Assembly: GCA_036399695.1 (NCBI GenBank) | Contig: DASWMP010000132.1 | Location: 1-9,004 of the forward strand | DNA length: 9,004 nucleotides | Origin: DASVEE01 sp036399695 | Lineage (GTDB): Bacteria > Acidobacteriota > Thermoanaerobaculia > Gp7-AA8 | Reading direction: 5' to 3' | In this document: positions 6,127 to 9,004 of the stretch, one piece after another | Layout: every line of letters begins with the position of its first letter | Position numbering within the stretch: the first letter of the stretch is position 1 | Position numbers and translations under genes: made by a program | Notes under the pieces: model-generated | What the model was told of the DNA's origin: nothing | Seen by the model: only the letters and a program-made list of their open reading frames with translations | Databases searched by the model: none

Positions 6127-6725
6127 CGCGCCACCACCACGATCCAGAGCGTGAACAGCGGAAAGAGGATCGCCGACGTGATGGTCTCGAGCCGCGGATC
6201 GTGCAGCAGCGACGCAATGGCAAGCGCCACGCCCGCCGCGACCACCGGCCCCGCCAGCGCCAGCGCGAGCTTCGGCAGCTCCTGCCAGCCCGCCACGACC
6301 AGCAGCGCGAAGGCGAGCGTATACAACGCGTTCGCCGCGTAACCGATCAGTACCTCCAGCTCCCGGTCGAGCGCGATGAAGGCATCGCCATGCAGCTCCG
6401 GCAGAATGGCGATGTAGCGCGCCTCGCTCGAGAAATCCATCGCGAACCCCGCCGCCGCGATGACCAGCGCCGTCCCGCAAAGCACCGGCGCCGTGCGCGA
6501 GAACCGCAGCGCCAGCACGACATACAACGCCAGCAGCGAGACCGCCGCGATCTGCCACGCCGTCCATCCCACGAGCCACGACAGCCGGTGCGTCTGGATG
6601 TACGCCAGCCGTTCCGCCTCCGGAAACCCCGGCAGCCCGCGCCGCAACAACAACAGCATCGCGCCCGAGGCCACGATGTGCGTCGCCGCGGCAAGCCACG
6701 CCACATTGGATGCAGTGCGTTGCAT
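6105..6725 (-). CDS. Six-helix integral membrane protein, function unknown
   Basis: This 206-residue protein is almost entirely hydrophobic helices, at about 7-27, 48-74, 81-98, 125-147, 151-174 and 181-202. The loops are short and include ERLAYIQTHRLSW (38-50) and SSEARYIAILPELHGDAF (99-116). No catalytic motif or transporter signature is recognised. The ATG at 6725 is used because the first helix starts right after it. The 3' end overlaps the start of the oxidoreductase gene by 22 nt, so the two are likely translated together. One idea is that it helps with a membrane-associated or lipid-linked substrate of that enzyme, but nothing in the sequence shows this. Confidence 0.75.
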   Translation of the reverse strand: MQRTASNVAWLAAATHIVASGAMLLLLRRGLPGFPEAERLAYIQTHRLSWLVGWTAWQIAAVSLLALYVVLALRFSRTAPVLCGTALVIAAAGFAMDFSSEARYIAILPELHGDAFIALDRELEVLIGYAANALYTLAFALLVVAGWQELPKLALALAGPVVAAGVALAIASLLHDPRLETITSAILFPLFTLWIVVVARWLRTSA

Positions 6726-6738
6726 GGGAAGGCGCCGG

Positions 6739-6744
6739 ATTATG
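6739..6744 (-). promoter_or_regulatory. Candidate -10 box for the membrane-protein/oxidoreductase operon
   Basis: The minus strand reads CATAAT here, 13 nt before the ATG at 6725. No convincing -35 box is visible at normal spacing and there is no Shine-Dalgarno sequence before the ATG. If used, the 5' leader would be only about 6-7 nt long. Confidence 0.3.
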
Positions 6745-6766
6745 GCACCGTCTGCGGCGTAAGAGA

Positions 6767-6814
6767 CCGGTGGTCAGTGGCCGGTGGTCATCGAACCAAC
6801 CGACCACCGGCCAC
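6767..6814. repeat. Direct repeat and hairpin downstream of cysK
   Basis: CCGGTGGTCA occurs twice (6767-6776 and 6781-6790). The second copy is part of a perfect 13-bp inverted repeat (6777-6789 with 6802-6814) around a 12-nt loop. Read on the minus strand this hairpin lies about 60 nt past the cysK stop and could end that transcript, though only TCTCTT and no real T-run follows. Confidence 0.5.
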
Positions 6815-6830
6815 CGTCTATCTCCGCATC

Positions 6831-6866
6831 GGACCTATAGGTCCCATCGGTCCCATAGGTCCCATC
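6831..6866. repeat. 9-bp tandem repeat, four copies
   Basis: Four adjacent 9-mers: GGACCTATA, GGTCCCATC, GGTCCCATA, GGTCCCATC. The first two overlap to make the palindrome GGACCTATAGGTCC (6831-6844). The array ends 8 nt from the cysK stop codon. It is in no gene. Confidence 0.85.
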
Positions 6867-6874
6867 GTCACCAA

Positions 6875-7882
6875 CTACGCCGTGGGCGTCGCCTCGGCCG
6901 CGGCGGCCTGCGCGGCGAGCATCGCTGGCGTCGTGGCCGGCTGGTTCACCAGGTCCGAGTACTCGAACAGCGGCGTCGAGAGATACCGCTCGCCCGTGCT
7001 GGCCAGCACCGCCACGACGCGCTTGCCGGGGCCCAGCTCCTTCGCCAGATCGATCGCCGCCCACGCCACCGCCCCGGAGGAGATTCCGACGAAGATCCCC
7101 TCTTCCTTCGCCAGACGGCGGGCCAGCGACACCGCGTCGTCGTGCTGCACGTCGATCACCCGATCGACGACCTCGGCGTTGTAGATGGCCGGCACGAAGC
7201 CCGCGCCAATGCCCTGGATCTTGTGGGGGTTGTGCGTGCCGCCCTTGAGGACCTGCGACTCGACCGGCTCCACTGCCGCCACGAGCAGCCCCGGGATCTT
7301 CGACTTCAGGAACTCGCCGGCTCCCGTCACCGTGCCACCCGTACCGACGCCCGCCACGAACGCGTCGAGCTTGCCGTCGGTATCGCGCAGCACTTCCGGA
7401 CCGGTCGTCTCACGATGAACCTTCAGGTTCGCCGGATTGTCGAACTGGCGCGAGAGCCAGGCGCCCGGCGTCTTCGCCGCGTACTCGTCGGCCACGCGCT
7501 GCGCTTCCTTGATCCCCTTCGGGCCGGGCGTCAGCAGCAGCGTCGCGCCGAGCGCTTCGAGCAGCTTGCGCCGCTCGACCGACATCGTGTCCGGCATCAC
7601 GAGCGTGCAGCGATAACCCTTCGCCGCGGCGACGAAGGCCAGGCCGATGCCGGTGTTGCCGCTCGTCGACTCCACGATCGTCGAGCCGGGACGCAGCTCG
7701 CCGGAGCGCTCCGCCTCCTCGATCATCGAGATGGCGATGCGGTCCTTCACGGACGAGAGCGGGTTGAATGACTCGAGCTTGACCACCACCTCCGCCGCCC
7801 CTTCGGGGACGACGCGGTTGAGCCGGACGAGCGGGGTGTTGCCGATGAGCTGCGTGATGCTGTCGTAGATCCTGCCGTGCAT
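6875..7882 (-). CDS. cysK: Cysteine synthase (O-acetylserine sulfhydrylase), PLP-dependent
   Basis: The 335-residue product makes L-cysteine from O-acetylserine and sulfide in the cytoplasm. It has the full CysK signature: the PLP lysine in SSVKDRIA (K46), the substrate loop TSGNTG (73-78), the phosphate-binding loop GTGGTVTG (180-187), and the late ISSGA and STGERYLST stretches. NTPLVRLNR at the start is also typical. The body has normal family length; an Ala/Thr-rich tail of about 20 residues is extra. The ATG at 7882 is well placed, 6 nt after AAGGAG (7889-7894 on the plus strand). It is not tightly linked to the response regulator, from which it is separated by its own promoter, a Cys-rich leader frame and an intrinsic terminator. 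This suggests control by cysteine supply. CysM-like use of other sulfur donors cannot be excluded. Confidence 0.95.
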   Translation of the reverse strand: MHGRIYDSITQLIGNTPLVRLNRVVPEGAAEVVVKLESFNPLSSVKDRIAISMIEEAERSGELRPGSTIVESTSGNTGIGLAFVAAAKGYRCTLVMPDTMSVERRKLLEALGATLLLTPGPKGIKEAQRVADEYAAKTPGAWLSRQFDNPANLKVHRETTGPEVLRDTDGKLDAFVAGVGTGGTVTGAGEFLKSKIPGLLVAAVEPVESQVLKGGTHNPHKIQGIGAGFVPAIYNAEVVDRVIDVQHDDAVSLARRLAKEEGIFVGISSGAVAWAAIDLAKELGPGKRVVAVLASTGERYLSTPLFEYSDLVNQPATTPAMLAAQAAAAEATPTA

Positions 7883-7903
7883 GTGAATCTCCTTCCTTCG
7901 CGT

Positions 7904-7939
7904 AAAAACAAAAGACCCGAACCTTACGAGGCTCGGGTC
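7904..7939 (-). terminator. Intrinsic terminator in the cysK leader (attenuator)
   Basis: The minus strand has an 11-bp stem (GACCCGAGCCT with AGGTTCGGGTC, one G-T wobble) and a CGTA tetraloop (stem-loop 7914-7939), followed by TTTTGTTTTT (7913-7904). It lies upstream of the cysK ribosome binding site and in the same direction, so it would stop transcription before cysK. That position makes it an attenuator rather than a simple gene end. Confidence 0.85.
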
Positions 7940-7967
7940 CGATTCAGGACGGGTGTGGACGTTGTCG

Positions 7968-8048
7968 TTAAACCGCGCACACCTCGAACGGACCCGCTGC
8001 CGTACAACAACAGAGGCAGGTCAGGACCGTTCGATTCGTGCTTGTCAT
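7968..8048 (-). CDS. Cys-rich leader peptide of cysK
   Basis: This 26-codon frame starts with ATG at 8048 and ends with TAA at 7968-7970. The peptide begins MTSTNRTVLT and then has TCLCCCT. Cysteines are at residues 11, 13, 14, 15 and 24, so four of five consecutive residues are Cys; the triple is TGT-TGT-TGT (8004-8012). It lies wholly between the response regulator and cysK, after a good promoter and ahead of the intrinsic terminator. A ribosome short of Cys-tRNA would stall at residues 11-15, leaving downstream RNA free to refold. No Shine-Dalgarno sequence is well spaced; the predicted transcription start is only about 4-5 nt before the ATG, so it would be almost leaderless. Polycysteine leader frames upstream of sulfur genes are known from mycobacteria; this one was recognised from its composition and position. 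Confidence 0.8.
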   Translation of the reverse strand: MTSTNRTVLTCLCCCTAAGPFEVCAV

Positions 8049-8058
8049 GAGGTCATCA

Positions 8059-8087
8059 ACCCTACGCCGGTGCAGTTCCGCTGTCAA
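8059..8087 (-). promoter_or_regulatory. Promoter of the cysK leader transcript
   Basis: The minus strand has a perfect -35 TTGACA (8087-8082), a 17-nt spacer, and -10 TAGGGT (8064-8059; three of six consensus bases including TA at the start and the final T). The -35 box overlaps the TGA stop of the response regulator. The start of transcription would fall near 8052, just before the leader-peptide ATG at 8048. Confidence 0.6.
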
Positions 8088-8797
8088 ACCTGGACGGCCG
8101 TGGTGCTGGCCTGCCCCAGGTAGCGGTAGCCGATCTTCGCCACGGCCACGATCACGGCGGCGTCCGTGCCGACCGCCTTCTGCAGCTTGCGGCGCAGGCG
8201 CGTCACGTGCGTGTCGACCGTACGGCTGTTGAGGTTCAGGTCGACGCGGTAGTTCCAGACGCGCGAGAGCAGCTCGTCGCGCGGCACCACGCGCTCCTTG
8301 TTCTTGAAGAGGTACATCAGGAGGTCGAACTCCTTCGGCGAGAGCTTGAGCTTCTGGTTGTTCGCCGACGCTTCGCGCGTGGCCGGATCGAGGCGGATGA
8401 GCGAGTCCTCGCAGACCGTCTTCGTCGTCGTGGCCACTTCGCTGCGGCGCATGACCGCGTCGATGCGGGCGAAGAGCTCCTGCACGCCGAACGGCTTGGT
8501 CACGTAATCGTCGGCGCCGCCGCGGAGGCCGCGCACCTTGTCGGTCTCCTGGCCGCGCGCCGTCAGCAGGATCACCGGGATCTTCGAGACCTTGCGGATG
8601 TGGTCCAGCACCTCGAAGCCGCTCTTTTTCGGGAGCATCAGGTCGAGGAGCACGAGCTCCGGGTTCTCGGCGTGAAACAGGCGGATCGCTTCCTCGCCGT
8701 CAGCCGCCGTGACGGTCTCGTAGTTCTCGTGACGCAGGTTGATCTCGAGCCCCTGCCGCAGGCCGGCCTCGTCTTCAACGATGAGTATCTTCGTCAT
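8084..8797 (-). CDS. Two-component response regulator, OmpR/PhoB family
   Basis: This 237-residue transcription factor has a receiver domain (about 1-118): acidic pocket E8-D9, phosphoacceptor D52 in LVLLDLMLP, conserved T79 in LLTAR, and K101 in TKPF. A winged-helix DNA-binding domain follows (about 130-232), with LSPKEFDLLMYLFKNKERVVPRDELLSRVW, NSRTVDTHVTRLRRKL and a final GYRYL hairpin. The ATG at 8797 precedes MTKILIVEDE and has AGGGAG (8803-8808) 5 nt upstream; longer in-frame starts would add a non-family extension. No histidine kinase is in the window, so its signal is unknown. The upstream region contains repeated GTAAC/GTTAC words that could be its own binding sites. Its stop codon overlaps the -35 box of the cysK leader promoter. 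Confidence 0.95.
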   Translation of the reverse strand: MTKILIVEDEAGLRQGLEINLRHENYETVTAADGEEAIRLFHAENPELVLLDLMLPKKSGFEVLDHIRKVSKIPVILLTARGQETDKVRGLRGGADDYVTKPFGVQELFARIDAVMRRSEVATTTKTVCEDSLIRLDPATREASANNQKLKLSPKEFDLLMYLFKNKERVVPRDELLSRVWNYRVDLNLNSRTVDTHVTRLRRKLQKAVGTDAAVIVAVAKIGYRYLGQASTTAVQV

Positions 8798-8832
8798 GTT
8801 CGCTCCCTCGCTTCGCCATCGATCATCACTGT

Positions 8833-8947
8833 TGTTACGGATGCCGGCTGTAACATGTTTTGGAACAGACGGTCGTTTTCCGGTAACCGTTACCAGTTTT
8901 GGGTGCCGAATCACCTGGAAATGGTAAGAAACGGCGCCGCCTGTAAC
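8833..8947. promoter_or_regulatory. GTAAC/GTTAC motif cluster upstream of the response regulator
   Basis: Between the response-regulator start and the window end, GTAAC or its complement GTTAC occurs five times: 8834-8838, 8850-8854, 8883-8887, 8889-8893 and 8943-8947. Two pairs are inverted: TGTTAC-N11-GTAACA (8833-8855) and the 13-bp palindrome GGTAACCGTTACC (8882-8894). CTGTAAC appears as a direct repeat at 8848-8854 and 8941-8947. These look like operator half-sites for a dimeric regulator, possibly autoregulation. No confident -35/-10 pair is seen. Confidence 0.35.
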
Positions 8948-9004
8948 CGCGGGCGGCGAACGATGGCGAAACGCAGAGCGATGTGATCTTGGAGTGGGGG
9001 GGGG

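Noticed and set aside
5733..7184. 483-codon plus-strand open frame across the oxidoreductase, the membrane protein and the cysK 3' end
   Set aside because: The product is extremely Arg-rich and spans three features on the other strand. The IGP-repeat in it is only the translated 9-bp tandem repeat.
7883..8083. SAM riboswitch or T-box in the cysK leader
   Set aside because: I see no T-box sequence and no recognisable SAM-riboswitch core. A Cys-rich reading frame fills the space where an aptamer would be, so peptide-based attenuation explains the terminator better.
8207..8986. Plus-strand open frame opposite the response regulator
   Set aside because: It is the reverse of a textbook receiver/winged-helix gene, with no features of its own.

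Overview
The window is a high-GC stretch from a Gram-negative, two-membrane bacterium. Four or more products carry signal peptides or a membrane anchor with a periplasmic domain, and Spy/CpxP-type periplasmic proteins are present. No taxonomic marker gene is present. The gene style would fit Acidobacteriota or another high-GC phylum, but that is a guess. The window looks like a whole small contig: it begins inside a long inverted repeat, where assemblies often break, and it ends in nine G's.

Layout, left to right. (1) Positions 1-319 are non-coding and hold a foldback repeat (1-166) plus small hairpins. (2) A minus-strand pair, 3267 to 320, encodes two exported proteins joined by an ATGA stop/start overlap. 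One has no recognised family; the other is a TPR protein with a CxxC...CxxC zinc ribbon. (3) Divergent from these, 3376-5129 on the plus strand, is a four-gene envelope-stress or metal-sensing cluster: a Spy/CpxP-like periplasmic protein, an ECF sigma factor, a small one-helix protein in the anti-sigma position, and a membrane-anchored LTxxQ sensor-like protein. The last three genes overlap each other. The set resembles the CnrH/CnrY/CnrX arrangement. (4) A second foldback (5176-5270) separates this cluster from minus-strand genes. These are an NAD(P)-binding saccharopine-dehydrogenase-like protein and an overlapping six-helix membrane protein, then an intergenic patch with a hairpin and a 9-bp tandem repeat. 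(5) cysK (cysteine synthase) follows on the minus strand. (6) A PhoB/OmpR-type response regulator lies at the right end, also on the minus strand, with no kinase in view.

The strongest non-obvious signal lies between the response regulator and cysK. A TTGACA-17-TAGGGT promoter overlaps the regulator's stop codon. It is followed almost at once by a 26-codon reading frame with five Cys codons, four of them in a five-codon stretch. Next comes a strong intrinsic terminator, and then the cysK ribosome binding site. An 8-nt segment in the leader frame is perfectly complementary to the 5' side of the terminator stem. This has the form of a cysteine-sensing transcription attenuator for cysK, with a nearly leaderless leader peptide.
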